From contig JAGMCT010000003.1 in assembly GCA_023129075.1 (NCBI GenBank), forward strand, positions 1 to 39,527: DNA of 39,527 bases. The letters are read 5' to 3'. Shown here in pieces: positions 24,923-32,792 of this stretch (position 1 is its first letter; the number at the start of each line of letters is the position of its first letter). The DNA comes from Microcaldota archaeon. GTDB lineage: Archaea; Micrarchaeota; Micrarchaeia; Anstonellales; Bilamarchaeaceae. The notes beneath the pieces are model-generated. The model saw only the letters and a list, made by a program, of their open reading frames with translations. It was not told the origin of the DNA and ran no database searches. Made by a program: the position numbers and the translations under genes.

Positions 24923-25147
24923 ATGGATATAGAAGCAACTGGTTTGATTGCAATTAGTGCAGGTATCGCAATGGGTCTTGCAGCCCTTGGTACTGGATGG
25001 GCACAAGCGTCCATCGGTTCAAGTGCTATGGGAACCCTTGCCGAGAGGCCGGAAGAGTTTACAAAACTCCTGATATTCCTGGCTTTGCCGGAGACTATCG
25101 TAATTCTGGGTTTCGTAATTGCTATTATGCTTACCGGAAAGGTATAG
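24923..25147 (+). CDS. atpK: A-type ATP synthase subunit K (c-ring)
   Basis: This 74-aa protein is one helical hairpin with two transmembrane segments (IAISAGIAMGLAALGTGWA and LIFLALPETIVILGFVIAIM) and a polar loop GTLAERPEEF. The Glu in LPETIVI is the ion-carrying carboxylate of the rotor ring. One carboxylate per hairpin indicates a standard, non-duplicated c subunit. No Na+-binding residue set can be assigned with confidence, so the coupling ion is not determined. GGTGA precedes the ATG by five bases. Confidence 0.95.
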   Translation: MDIEATGLIAISAGIAMGLAALGTGWAQASIGSSAMGTLAERPEEFTKLLIFLALPETIVILGFVIAIMLTGKV

Positions 25148-25156
25148 GTGAGGTTA

Positions 25157-25717
25157 ATGGAAGTAAATGACCTTACCTCCACTATCATCAGCGATGCAAA
25201 GAAGCAGAAGGAAAGAATTGTTTCAGGAGCGAAAAAGGAAAAGAAAACAATAATTTCTGATGCAGAAAAGAAAGCAGAGATTTTCATTAAGGAAGCGGAC
25301 AAGGAAGCAGGGATATTCATCCAGAATCAGCGACTTGAGAAGATTGCAGGTGCAAGGCTTGAGGCAAAGAAATTTCTTTCAGAGGCAAAGGAAGATACCC
25401 TCAACAACGAGCGGGATGAAATCTTCAAGCGTTTTCCCCAATTTAAGAAAACCAGAGAATATGCAAAGATAGTAAACGAACTGGCAAAGAGAGCAGTAAA
25501 GGAAATAGGAGGTCCAACAATCCTTCATATTAGCAAAGGGGAAAAGAAATTCTACAAGGGAATAAAAGCAGCAATAAAAGAGGACCTTCTGGGAGCCACA
25601 GGTTTTATTGCAGAATCCAAGAATGGAAGGGTGAAGGTGGACTGCACCTTTGAAACACTGTTTCGGGACAAAAGAGAGGAGATGAGGAAAAGAATCGCTG
25701 AGTTTCTTTTCAAGTGA
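25157..25717 (+). CDS. atpE: A-type ATP synthase subunit E (peripheral stalk)
   Basis: Subunit E forms the peripheral stalk with subunit H and caps the A3B3 head. The 186-aa protein has a long charged N-terminal helix (LTSTIISDAKKQKERIVSGA onward, to about residue 90) and a compact C-terminal domain (GFIAESKNGRVKVDCTFETL) as in the family. A longer frame begins with GTG at 25148, but that GTG is part of the GGTGAGG ribosome-binding site, so I use the ATG at 25157. Confidence 0.92.
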   Translation: MEVNDLTSTIISDAKKQKERIVSGAKKEKKTIISDAEKKAEIFIKEADKEAGIFIQNQRLEKIAGARLEAKKFLSEAKEDTLNNERDEIFKRFPQFKKTREYAKIVNELAKRAVKEIGGPTILHISKGEKKFYKGIKAAIKEDLLGATGFIAESKNGRVKVDCTFETLFRDKREEMRKRIAEFLFK

Positions 25718-25729
25718 GGTATATACACT

Positions 25730-26812
25730 ATGGGTTTCAATCCGTTTTACAGCCGTGCACTCGTTTATGGGTATTCCAATGCCAGGGTTAAAGCTAGAAA
25801 GGCTATGCTCCTTTCAAAGACCTTTCTTGAAGACCTTGCTTCCCAGAGAACGATAGATGCAATGATTGAGATGCTGCAGAGGACAAGATATAAGGATTCA
25901 ATAGGGCGATTTTCAGGGAGTGTAAAGGGTGCAGACCTTATAGAGCTTGCTGCAGGAGCAGATTATGCAGAGGTTGCTGAAAAGGTTTTTTCTTTTGCAC
26001 CTGAAGACGCAAAGGATGTAATAAAAGCAGTACTCGGGAAATGGGACATCCACAACCTCAAGACAATCATCGCCTTCAAGAGAATTTCTTCAAAATGGGA
26101 AAAGGCAAGATCATATATGATTCCTGCAGGAACACTCAGGCTCCATCAACTGGAAAGGATATTCAAAGCAGAGCCCGGAGAGATTTATAATGTTATAAGA
26201 AAAACAAGGGCAGGAAGAGAGATTCTTGGACACTCCAGCGAAATTATAAGGGGAACAGAACTGGAAAAGAGATTTATGAGTGCAGTAAAGGATGCAAGCG
26301 TTCTTTCTCAACTGCAGGTTATTCTTGACGCCAGTATGTATGAATTCCTTAACAAGCCCATCTCATCCGACTCGGATATGATTGCACTGCGCAAGATAAT
26401 CCGCCTTACAATAGATGCAAAAAATCTCATTAATATCATGCGTTTGAAAAAACATAATGTCACTGATGAAGAAACGCTTAGAAAATATATAATAAGGGGA
26501 GGAACATTCAATAATAAAATGATACATGATATGATTACTGCAGAAGGGCTTGAGAATACCTTCAAGGTTGTGAAGAGAATATTCCCTGTAGAATTCAGCA
26601 AGGACGAGGTCCTTTCAGACCTTGAGTCCAAGCTTGATAAGGTTATTGCAAGAAAAAGAATTACATTTTTCTACAGAAGCAACCTTTCGCTCGGAACCCT
26701 CGTGGGTTTCCTTTTTGTAAAGGAAGAGGAAATGAATAATTTAAGAAAGATTGCAAGGGCAAGGGAAGGCAACCTCTCCGAAGAGGAGGTAAAAAAGATG
26801 CTTATAGTCTAG
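25730..26812 (+). CDS. atpC: A-type ATP synthase subunit C
   Basis: Subunit C (equivalent to V-ATPase subunit d) is the funnel-shaped adaptor joining the central shaft to the c-ring. The 360-aa protein shows the family start YSRALVYGYSNARVKARKAM, the middle segment WDIHNLKTIIAFKRIS, later DAKNLINIMRLKKH, and a C-terminal GTLVGFLFVKEEEMNNLRKI that is highly typical. It lies between E and F in the expected order. Its TAG stop overlaps the GTGGG ribosome-binding site of subunit F. Confidence 0.93.
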   Translation: MGFNPFYSRALVYGYSNARVKARKAMLLSKTFLEDLASQRTIDAMIEMLQRTRYKDSIGRFSGSVKGADLIELAAGADYAEVAEKVFSFAPEDAKDVIKAVLGKWDIHNLKTIIAFKRISSKWEKARSYMIPAGTLRLHQLERIFKAEPGEIYNVIRKTRAGREILGHSSEIIRGTELEKRFMSAVKDASVLSQLQVILDASMYEFLNKPISSDSDMIALRKIIRLTIDAKNLINIMRLKKHNVTDEETLRKYIIRGGTFNNKMIHDMITAEGLENTFKVVKRIFPVEFSKDEVLSDLESKLDKVIARKRITFFYRSNLSLGTLVGFLFVKEEEMNNLRKIARAREGNLSEEEVKKMLIV

Positions 26813-26824
26813 GTGGGAAAGATT

Positions 26825-27151
26825 ATGGACGAGAGGATAGCAGTTATCGGCGATGCAAGCCTTTGTTTCGGTTTTAGGATTATCGGTCTTGAAAGGACAT
26901 TTATAGTTGAAAAAGGCAGGGAATTCGAGAGTACAATAGAGAAAATAATCTCTGAACAAGAATACGGCATAGTTGTAGTAAACCAGCTTTACCTCCAGGA
27001 TATAGACTGGAGATTAAAGAAAAAACTTGACAACCTCGCTCATCCAGTAGTAATCCCTGTTCCGGACTCTTCAGGAGCCAAGGAAACAGGAGAGGACCTG
27101 AATGCCCTTATAAAGAGGGCTTTAGGTTTTGATATTAGTAAAAAGAAATAA
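26825..27151 (+). CDS. atpF: A-type ATP synthase subunit F
   Basis: Subunit F is a small central-shaft subunit that regulates rotation. The 108-aa protein has ERIAVIGDASLCFGFRIIGL, then YGIVVVNQLYLQD, and VIPVPDSSG, matching the family's Rossmann-like domain and its C-terminal helix. A longer frame starts with GTG at 26813, directly after the TAG of subunit C. That GTG belongs to the AGGTGG ribosome-binding site, so I take the ATG at 26825. Confidence 0.92.
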   Translation: MDERIAVIGDASLCFGFRIIGLERTFIVEKGREFESTIEKIISEQEYGIVVVNQLYLQDIDWRLKKKLDNLAHPVVIPVPDSSGAKETGEDLNALIKRALGFDISKKK

Positions 27152-27163
27152 TGGTGATATAGA

Positions 27164-28912
27164 ATGAAGGGAAAACTTTCAAGAATCTCAGGACCTGTTG
27201 TTGTTGCAAAAGGTATTGAAGATGCAAAGCTTTACGATGTCGTAAGGGTAGGAGAGGAAAAACTCGTCGGTGAAATAATCAAGATTGTCGGAAACGAATC
27301 TGTTATTCAGGTTTACGAGGATACAAGCGGTCTTCAGCCCGGAGAAAGGGTTGTTTCCACAGGAGAGCCCCTTTCGGTTGAGCTCGGACCAGGCATTCTC
27401 AAGAGCTTTTACGATGGTGTCCAAAGACCTCTGCAGGGAATAGAAAAGGTAGCAGGCTCATTCATCACAAGAGGAATAGATGTACCTGCACTTGACAGGA
27501 AGAAGAAATGGGAGTTCAAACCCTTAGTGAAAAAAGGTCAGAAGATAAAACATGGGGATGTTCTTGGAGAAGTCCAGGAAACAGAGATCATTACCCACAG
27601 GATTCTCTCTCCTTATTCAGGAACCCTGAAGAGCATAAAAGCAGGAAAATACACTGTTGAGGATGTTATAGGAACCCTTGACACAGGAAGAGGAAAGAAA
27701 CACGACCTTAAACTATACCACAGGTGGTTCGTTCGGAAGCCCCGTCCGTATTCAGAGAAATTCCCTCCAGTTATTCCCCTGCTCACCGGAATGAGAATTA
27801 TTGATACATTTGCACCAATCGCAAAGGGAGGAACAGCTTCTATTCCAGGCCCCTTCGGGAGCGGAAAGACGGTCACCCAGCAGTCCCTTGCAAAGTGGTC
27901 TGATGCCCAGATTGTTGTTTACATCGGCTGCGGGGAAAGAGGAAACGAGATGACAGAGGTGCTTAAGGAGTTTCCCAAATTAATAGACCCAAAATCCGGA
28001 AAGCCTTTGATGGAAAGAACGGTTCTTATTGCAAATACTTCAAATATGCCTGTTGCTGCAAGGGAGGCAAGCATCTACACAGGTATTACTCTTGCAGAAT
28101 ATTACCGCGACATGGGATATGATGTTTCCCTTATGGCAGATTCTACTTCAAGGTGGGCAGAAGCCCTCAGAGAGATTTCAGGAAGGCTTGAGGAGATGCC
28201 AGGAGAAGAGGGCTACCCAGCCTACCTTGCAAGAAAGCTCGCAGAATTTTACGAGAGAGCAGGAAGAGTAAAAACCCTGGGCACAAACCCAAGAGAAGGA
28301 AGCATAACCGTTATAGGAGCCATCTCACCTCCAGGAGGAGACATCTCAGAACCGGTTTCGCAGAACACCCTGCGTGTTACAAAGGTTTTCCTTGGACTTG
28401 ATGCTTCTCTTGCGCATAGAAGACACTTCCCTGCAATCCACTGGCTCAAGAGCTATTCTCTTTATATAGAAGCGCTTGACCCGTATTATAAAGAAAAAAT
28501 CTCTGCAGAATGGCCTTCTCTAAGAGATGAGGCAATGAAACTCCTGCAGAAGGAAGCAGAATTACAGGAGATTGTTCAGCTTGTCGGTCCGGATGCCCTT
28601 CCGGAGAAGGAGCAGGCAGTTCTTGTTGTAACAAAAATGCTAAGGGAAGACTACCTTCAGCAGTCTGCTTTCCATGAGGTTGACACCTTCTCAAGCATGG
28701 AGAAGCAATACCTTATGCTCAAGAATATTATGCATTACTATGAAAGGATAATGGACGCAGTTGAAAAGGGCGTCCAGCTGAGTTTTCTTACTTCTCTTAA
28801 GGTTATGGAAAAAATCGCAAGGATGAAGGAGATTCCGGAAACAAAGATGAAGGATATCAAATCAATTTACGAGGAGATAGATGCTCAATTTGAGGAGGCC
28901 ATTAAAAGGTGA
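27164..28912 (+). CDS. atpA: A-type ATP synthase catalytic subunit A
   Basis: Subunit A hydrolyses or synthesises ATP in the A3B3 head. The 582-aa protein has the Walker [13 protein letters not shown], a catalytic Glu region [13 protein letters not shown], and [20 protein letters not shown]. It also has the non-homologous insertion typical of the A/V type between the N-terminal barrel and Walker A (about residues 120-185). [20 protein letters not shown] is typical as well. There is no intein. GGTGAT precedes the ATG. Its stop codon overlaps the ribosome-binding site of subunit B. Confidence 0.98.
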   Translation: MKGKLSRISGPVVVAKGIEDAKLYDVVRVGEEKLVGEIIKIVGNESVIQVYEDTSGLQPGERVVSTGEPLSVELGPGILKSFYDGVQRPLQGIEKVAGSFITRGIDVPALDRKKKWEFKPLVKKGQKIKHGDVLGEVQETEIITHRILSPYSGTLKSIKAGKYTVEDVIGTLDTGRGKKHDLKLYHRWFVRKPRPYSEKFPPVIPLLTGMRIIDTFAPIAKGGTASIPGPFGSGKTVTQQSLAKWSDAQIVVYIGCGERGNEMTEVLKEFPKLIDPKSGKPLMERTVLIANTSNMPVAAREASIYTGITLAEYYRDMGYDVSLMADSTSRWAEALREISGRLEEMPGEEGYPAYLARKLAEFYERAGRVKTLGTNPREGSITVIGAISPPGGDISEPVSQNTLRVTKVFLGLDASLAHRRHFPAIHWLKSYSLYIEALDPYYKEKISAEWPSLRDEAMKLLQKEAELQEIVQLVGPDALPEKEQAVLVVTKMLREDYLQQSAFHEVDTFSSMEKQYLMLKNIMHYYERIMDAVEKGVQLSFLTSLKVMEKIARMKEIPETKMKDIKSIYEEIDAQFEEAIKR

Positions 28913-28917
28913 TTATT

Positions 28918-30294
28918 ATGAAAGAATATAAAACAGTAAGCCAGATTGCCGGTCCGTTGATTTTTGTTGATGATGTTTCAGGCGTAGGATATAATGAACT
29001 TGTGGAGATTATCCTTCCAAGCGGAGAAAGAGGAAAAGGCCAGGTTCTTGACATCAGCGAAAAAACAGCAGTTGTACAGGTATTTGGTTCAACCTCAGGT
29101 CTGAGCACAACAGGAACCTCGGTAAAATTCCTTGGAGAGTCTCTGAGACTCGGAGTAAGCGAGGATATGCTCGGAAGGGTATTCACAGGCCTTGGGGAGC
29201 CCAGGGATAAAGGTCCAAAGCCCATTGCCGAAGAGCGCCTGGACATTAATGGTGCACCTATCAACCCTTACTCAAGAGATGAGCCAAGGGATTTCATCCA
29301 GACAGGTATCTCAACAATTGATGCAATGAACACGCTTGTTAGGGGACAAAAACTCCCAATCTTTTCTGCCTCAGGTTTGCCGCATAACCAGCTTGCGGTT
29401 CAAATCGCCCGCCAGTCCAAAACAAAAGACCAAAAGGAGGATTTTGCAGTAATATTTGCAGCCGTAGGTATTACTCACGAAGAGGCATCATTCTTTATGC
29501 GTGATTTTGAGAAAACAGGAGCTCTTGAAAGAGCAGTGCTTTTCCTTAATCTTGCAGACGACCCTTCAGTTGAGCGTCTTATTACACCGCGTCTGGCTCT
29601 TACTACAGCAGAATACCTTGCTTTTGAAAAGGATATGCACGTCCTCGTTATTATCACAGACATGACCAACTACTGCGAAGCCCTTCGTGAAATCGCTTCA
29701 GCACGTCAGGAAGTGCCTGGAAGAAGAGGATATCCCGGCTACATGTACACCGACCTCTCCACCATCTATGAGAGAGCAGGAAGGATAAAAGGAAAGAAAG
29801 GAACGATTACACAGTTTCCGATTCTTACAATGCCAGGAGATGATATCACACATCCTATTCCTGACCTTACAGGATATATTACAGAAGGCCAGATTGTACT
29901 GAGCAGGGATTTGCACAAAAAGAATATTTCTCCTCCTGTTGACCCGCTTCCTTCTCTTTCCAGGTTAATGAACCTTGGTATAGGAAAGGAAAGAACAAGG
30001 GAGGACCATAGAGGATTAGCAGACCAGCTTTATGCAGGCTATGCAACCGGCCGGGACCTGAGAAGCCTGAGCGCTGTCGTTGGAGAGGAATCCCTCAGTA
30101 ATGTGGACAGGAAATACCTCAAGTTTGCTGATGAATTTGAAAAGAGATTTATTACGCAGGCCTCAAATGAAGACAGGTCTATTGAACAGACTATGGACCT
30201 TGGATGGGAATTGCTTTCAGCACTGCCTGAAACAGAACTAAAGAGAATAAAGAAAGAATACATTGAGAAATACGGAAAGAAATTCAGGAAATAG
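28918..30294 (+). CDS. atpB: A-type ATP synthase subunit B (non-catalytic)
   Basis: Subunit B alternates with subunit A in the head and contributes the arginine side of the active site. The 458-aa protein shows [43 protein letters not shown] in place of a Walker A motif, [20 protein letters not shown] and [22 protein letters not shown], all typical. The longest frame begins at GTG 28909, which is within the AGGTGATT ribosome-binding site, so I use the ATG at 28918. TAGGTGA follows the stop and another GGTGA precedes subunit D. Confidence 0.97.
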   Translation: MKEYKTVSQIAGPLIFVDDVSGVGYNELVEIILPSGERGKGQVLDISEKTAVVQVFGSTSGLSTTGTSVKFLGESLRLGVSEDMLGRVFTGLGEPRDKGPKPIAEERLDINGAPINPYSRDEPRDFIQTGISTIDAMNTLVRGQKLPIFSASGLPHNQLAVQIARQSKTKDQKEDFAVIFAAVGITHEEASFFMRDFEKTGALERAVLFLNLADDPSVERLITPRLALTTAEYLAFEKDMHVLVIITDMTNYCEALREIASARQEVPGRRGYPGYMYTDLSTIYERAGRIKGKKGTITQFPILTMPGDDITHPIPDLTGYITEGQIVLSRDLHKKNISPPVDPLPSLSRLMNLGIGKERTREDHRGLADQLYAGYATGRDLRSLSAVVGEESLSNVDRKYLKFADEFEKRFITQASNEDRSIEQTMDLGWELLSALPETELKRIKKEYIEKYGKKFRK

Positions 30295-30317
30295 GTGAAA
30301 ATAATAGGTGAGAATTA

Positions 30318-30962
30318 ATGGCAGAGGAAAACCCAAACCCCACAAGGATGGAACTCCTTAAGATAAAGGCAAGGATAGTGCTTGCTGAAAAAGGGCACAA
30401 CCTACTTAAGCAGAAGAGGGACGCCCTTATAATGGAGTTCTTCAAAATCCTTGAAAAGGCCAAGGACCTACGTGGAGAACTTAATGAAAAGATGAAGTTT
30501 GCCTATGAAAAACTCTATATTGCACAGGCATACCACTCTGCCCATGAGCTTGCCTCTATTTCTGCCTCTCTTAAAAAAGACCTCCACCTTACAGTAAAGG
30601 TAAGGAATGTCATGGGTGTGCAGATTCCTGATATAAAATCCGAGCTTGAGGAAAGAAGCTATCTTGAGAAGGGCTACTCTATTATAGGTTCCTCTGCAAG
30701 AATAGACTCTGTTGTTGAGGCATTTGAAGATGTTTTCCAGCTGGTTCTTACTCTTGCAGAAACAGAAACCTCAATAAAAAGGCTTATACAGGAAATAGAA
30801 AAAACCAAGAGAAGGGTGAATGCGCTTGAATATGTTGTTCTTCCCCGCCTTGAAAGGCAGAAGAAAGACATTATCTTCCGTCTTGAAGAGATGGAAAGGG
30901 ATGCATTCGTAAGTCTTAAGGTAATTAAAAGAAAGCTTGAGGCCGAAGCCGCAGCTAACTAA
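30318..30962 (+). CDS. atpD: A-type ATP synthase subunit D (central shaft)
   Basis: Subunit D is the coiled-coil rotor axle. The 214-aa protein has long N- and C-terminal helices (KARIVLAEKGHNLLKQKRDA and TKRRVNALEYVVLPRLERQK) with a short central part (VQIPDIKSELEERSY), exactly as in the family. It is the last gene of the operon in the common archaeal order H-I-K-E-C-F-A-B-D. A short T-run (CCCTTTTTG) just after the stop may end the transcript. Confidence 0.96.
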   Translation: MAEENPNPTRMELLKIKARIVLAEKGHNLLKQKRDALIMEFFKILEKAKDLRGELNEKMKFAYEKLYIAQAYHSAHELASISASLKKDLHLTVKVRNVMGVQIPDIKSELEERSYLEKGYSIIGSSARIDSVVEAFEDVFQLVLTLAETETSIKRLIQEIEKTKRRVNALEYVVLPRLERQKKDIIFRLEEMERDAFVSLKVIKRKLEAEAAAN

Positions 30963-31017
30963 TCCCTTTTTGATATTCCTGCATAATTATAAATGAGCCG
31001 TGTTATTTAGTGATTGA

Positions 31018-31650
31018 ATGGAAAATTATAAAATAAAGGAGCTTGCCGAGAAATTATCGGATAAAGATGGCAGGGTTAGACTTAAAGCGTCCTGGGATTT
31101 AATGGTTGCTGCAGACAATGGTGCTGACATCTCCATTGTTTTTCCTGATCTTATAAAAGCATTTTTGGATAGGACTAGCGGCGTGAAAAATAATAGCATC
31201 CTGGCTTTAAAGAAAGCCGCCGTTGGAGGAGAGAGCACACTTAATGTTCTTCAGGAGTTTGTAAAAATGCTTTCTAATGCAGATGCAGATTTGAGATATC
31301 TGGCTGTTTTTGCTTTGAAAAACACTGCTGACGACGGCGTTGACATCTTTGTTGCAGTCCCAAAATTATTAGAATTGCGCAACGATGCAGACGATAATGT
31401 AAGAACGATTGTTCCTTTTGCTTTAAAATCAGCTGCCCGTTTTTTGGAACAAAGAATTTCAGGCACTGAAGATAAAAAAGAGGTTTTATCTATTTTGAGA
31501 AAGTTTAGTTTCGTTGGCAAAGAAGAAATGTTAATAATTTACAAGATTTGGTCTGCTGAACAGAATGAGAAAACAGGAGAACTGCAAAAACCCAACCTAA
31601 GAAAACCGCAAAAAAACCCAGCAAATAATTTAAGAAAAATCGTCTACTAA
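31018..31650 (+). CDS. Short HEAT-like repeat protein with RKP tail
   Basis: The 210-aa helical protein has HEAT-type units such as VRLKASWDLMVAADNGADIS, SILALKKAAVGGE and LRYLAVFALKNTADDGVD, with the signature GADISIVFPDLIKAF and GVDIFVAVPKLLELR shared with the protein at 19887. The C-terminus (IIYKIWSAEQNEKTGELQKP, then NLRKPQKNPANNLRKIV) matches the tails of that protein and the ankyrin proteins. A TTATAAAT box about 29 nt upstream suggests a near-leaderless mRNA. It lies 73 nt before the MoxR gene on the same strand, which has its own TATA box. Protein binding is the likely activity; the partner is unknown. Confidence 0.85.
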   Translation: MENYKIKELAEKLSDKDGRVRLKASWDLMVAADNGADISIVFPDLIKAFLDRTSGVKNNSILALKKAAVGGESTLNVLQEFVKMLSNADADLRYLAVFALKNTADDGVDIFVAVPKLLELRNDADDNVRTIVPFALKSAARFLEQRISGTEDKKEVLSILRKFSFVGKEEMLIIYKIWSAEQNEKTGELQKPNLRKPQKNPANNLRKIVY

Positions 31651-31681
31651 GTGTGTCAATTAATTAAAATTGATGGTCTAT

Positions 31682-31717
31682 ATTTAAAAACCTTTCCGTG
31701 CATAATAATATTGGTGT
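31682..31717 (+). promoter_or_regulatory. Promoter of the MoxR / HExxH-VWA operon
   Basis: ATTTAAAAACCTTTCCGTGC followed by ATTGGTG precedes the ATG at 31724. Eighteen of the first 21 bases match the promoter at 35818 upstream of the short paralogue of the VWA protein, suggesting common regulation or duplication of the promoter with the gene. Confidence 0.55.
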
Positions 31718-31723
31718 TTAAAT

Positions 31724-32773
31724 ATGGAAGGTAAAGCAATTCTCCCGGATAAGATAAATGGACTCAATAAGAGAGGAGAGATATATGTTTCTTCTCCAGA
31801 GGCAATAAAAAATACTCTTGAATCTTACAAGGTGGACTCCGCTGATTTAAGGGGCAAATACAAGGATATTGGAGGTCAAAAAACTACTCTGATTGCATCC
31901 CATAAGATGCAGCACCCCGTGCTTATGGTAGGACCTACAGGAACAGCAAAATCCCTTCTTGTGCAAACCTATTCTGCAGAAAAAGAGCTTCCTCTTTTAT
32001 GGGTTTCAATGAACGAGGATATGACAGATGCAAAATTAAGAGGACATAAAACAATAGCAACCATTCCTTATCAGTTGAATGGAAGGGTTGATGCTCTTGA
32101 AATAACTGCGTTCAGTCCTGCCCCCGTTGCACTTGCTGCTCTTTCTTCTGAGCCGGTAATAGTTTACCTTGATGAGCTTCACAAAATGAGAGAAGGAATA
32201 AGCTCTCTGCTCCATTCAATAACAAACGAAAGGATTGTTTCTTTTCCTGAATTTGGAGGAGAGCAGATAAGGATACATCCGGAGACATTGGTTGTTGCTG
32301 CACTTAATCCTAATTATGGTGCAGGAATAATGGCAATAGACCCCGCCCTTAGAAGAAGATTTGTTCATCTGCTATTTGATTATCCAAATTCAGCAGAAAT
32401 TGTAAAGGAAATTGTCATGGGAGACCTTGAGGCAAGGAATGAACTGGATAATTCAAACAAGGGAGAAATAGAAAAGATAGTCGGTCAGCTCTCAAAGGTT
32501 GTGCACGACCTTATACTAGCATTTAAGCACAAGGATGACAAACATCTTTCTGCAGATGTTACAAAGATATACTCTGAGATTCAGAGAGACAGGATTGAGG
32601 CAATGATAGAGGCGCCTTCGCCCTCTCTTGTAACTGCTGCAGTTGAGCTTTACCTTGCAGGACTTCCTTTGAAAGATGCTGTTGACCAGGCTCTTATCTG
32701 TCCAATAGTGGATGACTTCGGAAGCGTAAGGAAAGGCCTGACCACGTACGTGAGTAACAAGGTAACGATTTAA
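31724..32773 (+). CDS. MoxR-type AAA+ ATPase
   Basis: The 349-aa protein is an AAA+ ATPase of the MoxR/CobS type: Walker A GPTGTAKS (residues 70-77), Walker B VIVYLDELHK (Asp150, Glu151), a pre-sensor VAALNPNYG and an arginine-finger region DPALRRRF. MoxR proteins work with VWA-domain partners to remodel or load cofactors into target proteins. That matches the downstream gene, which starts 19 nt after this stop behind a GGAGGAACC sequence. The substrate is unknown. The pair resembles CobS-CobT and gas-vesicle or NorQ-NorD arrangements, but the partner's HExxH motif sets it apart. Confidence 0.9.
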   Translation: MEGKAILPDKINGLNKRGEIYVSSPEAIKNTLESYKVDSADLRGKYKDIGGQKTTLIASHKMQHPVLMVGPTGTAKSLLVQTYSAEKELPLLWVSMNEDMTDAKLRGHKTIATIPYQLNGRVDALEITAFSPAPVALAALSSEPVIVYLDELHKMREGISSLLHSITNERIVSFPEFGGEQIRIHPETLVVAALNPNYGAGIMAIDPALRRRFVHLLFDYPNSAEIVKEIVMGDLEARNELDNSNKGEIEKIVGQLSKVVHDLILAFKHKDDKHLSADVTKIYSEIQRDRIEAMIEAPSPSLVTAAVELYLAGLPLKDAVDQALICPIVDDFGSVRKGLTTYVSNKVTI

Positions 32774-32792
32774 GGAGCAAGGAGGAACCGGA

